Of a stretch of 13,837 nt of DNA, positions 13,369-13,837 are shown piece after piece (positions within the stretch are counted from its first letter, which is position 1; each line of letters opens with the position of its first letter). The stretch lies in NCBI GenBank assembly GCA_004554255.1, contig SFNC01000070.1, positions 1 through 13,837 on the forward strand, read 5' to 3'. The notes under the pieces were generated by a model. That model was not told the origin of the DNA and made no database searches. It saw only the letters and a program-made list of their open reading frames with translations. The stretch is from Bacteroidales bacterium (lineage in GTDB: Bacteria; Bacteroidota; Bacteroidia; Bacteroidales; Muribaculaceae). The translations under genes were made by a program, and so were the position numbers.

Positions 13369-13837
13369 TAATAGCTTCGCAAAAAAGAAAAGACAATATA
13401 GCCGAATATCTGCTGTACATGTGGCAGATTGAGGATATTATCCGCGCTAACGGCCTGGACATAGACCGAATAGAACGCAATGTTATAGACAAGTTCCAAC
13501 TGTCGGATGCTCAACGCCGCGATATGCGCGAATGGTACGAGAGCCTTATTGACATGATGCGCCGCGAAGAGGTCACGGAACACGGACATCTGCAGATAAA
13601 CAAGAACACGCTGTCGCAACTGGTGGATTTACACCAGACTTTGCTTAAGGACCCGCGCTTCCCGCAATATACCGAACTGTTTTACAAGACTTTGCCATAC
13701 ATCGTTGAGCTTCGCGCCAAATCCGGCGATGTAAAACCCGGCGAGATTGAAACATGCTTCAACGCCCTGTACGGAATGCTGCTGATGCGCCTGCAGGGAA
13801 AGGAGATAACGCCCGATACGGCGGCTGCTATCTCTCA
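13365..13837 (+). CDS. DUF4924 family protein (partial, runs off the window)
   Basis: 157 complete codons are present from ATG at 13365 to the window edge with no stop. The start MIIASQKRKDNIAEYLLYMW followed by QIEDIIRANGLD is the signature I associate with DUF4924, a family of mostly helical cytosolic proteins restricted to Bacteroidota with no known function. The rest is helical and charged (SDAQRRDMREWYESLIDMM, LPYIVELRAKSGD). No catalytic motif, signal peptide or membrane segment is visible. It overlaps the small peptide frame by four bases (ATGA), and also seems to have its own promoter, so it may be only a chance neighbour of the redox genes. Confidence 0.8.
   Translation, partial: MIIASQKRKDNIAEYLLYMWQIEDIIRANGLDIDRIERNVIDKFQLSDAQRRDMREWYESLIDMMRREEVTEHGHLQINKNTLSQLVDLHQTLLKDPRFPQYTELFYKTLPYIVELRAKSGDVKPGEIETCFNALYGMLLMRLQGKEITPDTAAAIS

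Overview
The window looks like a chromosomal stretch of a gut Bacteroidales bacterium, probably close to Muribaculaceae. The evidence is a set of Bacteroidota-type promoters (TTTG, about 20 bases, TAnnTTTG), no reliance on Shine-Dalgarno sites, a T9SS-like C-terminal tail on the first reading frame, a fused BioG-BioC protein, a Bacteroidota-style LptD, a C39-like/VKOR fusion and a DUF4924 protein. No rRNA, tRNA, CRISPR array, transposase or phage gene was seen.

Layout from left to right. (1) 1-135: 3' end of a surface-protein gene (+). (2) 141-613: a GC-rich, hairpin-dense repeat whose right edge cuts off a NAD(P)-binding Rossmann-fold gene (614-984, minus). (3) 1062-3557: a promoter followed by rfbD and prfC (+), overlapping by 11 bases. 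(4) 3581-3929: an inverted copy of the repeat, whose right edge supplies the last bases and stop codon of bioD. (5) 3927-11718: a long minus-strand block that reads lptD, acyl-ACP thioesterase, (93-base gap) gpmI, small lipoprotein, bioG-bioC fusion, bioD. Most junctions are 10 bases or less. (6) 11888-13837: a plus-strand group of a CPHC thioredoxin, a C39-like/VKOR membrane protein, a likely overlooked 57-residue peptide gene, and a DUF4924 gene that runs off the window.

Functional reading. rfbD makes dTDP-L-rhamnose for surface polysaccharide, and prfC recycles release factors. lptD and the thioesterase concern the outer membrane and fatty acids. gpmI is glycolytic. The bioG-bioC fusion and bioD cover the early pimeloyl steps and the dethiobiotin step of biotin synthesis. 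The thioredoxin and VKOR genes look like a thiol-redox pair, perhaps acting on the adjacent Cys-x-Cys peptide.

The most unusual material is the repeat. It is a roughly 325-base composite of nested palindromes (a 17-base hairpin, four 15-base GGA/TCC-loop palindromes and two long hairpins). It sits twice between convergent gene ends, in opposite orientations, around rfbD-prfC. It truncates one gene and forms the end of another. One of its hairpin loops is flipped relative to its flanks between the two copies. The second item of interest is the thioredoxin-VKOR-peptide group.
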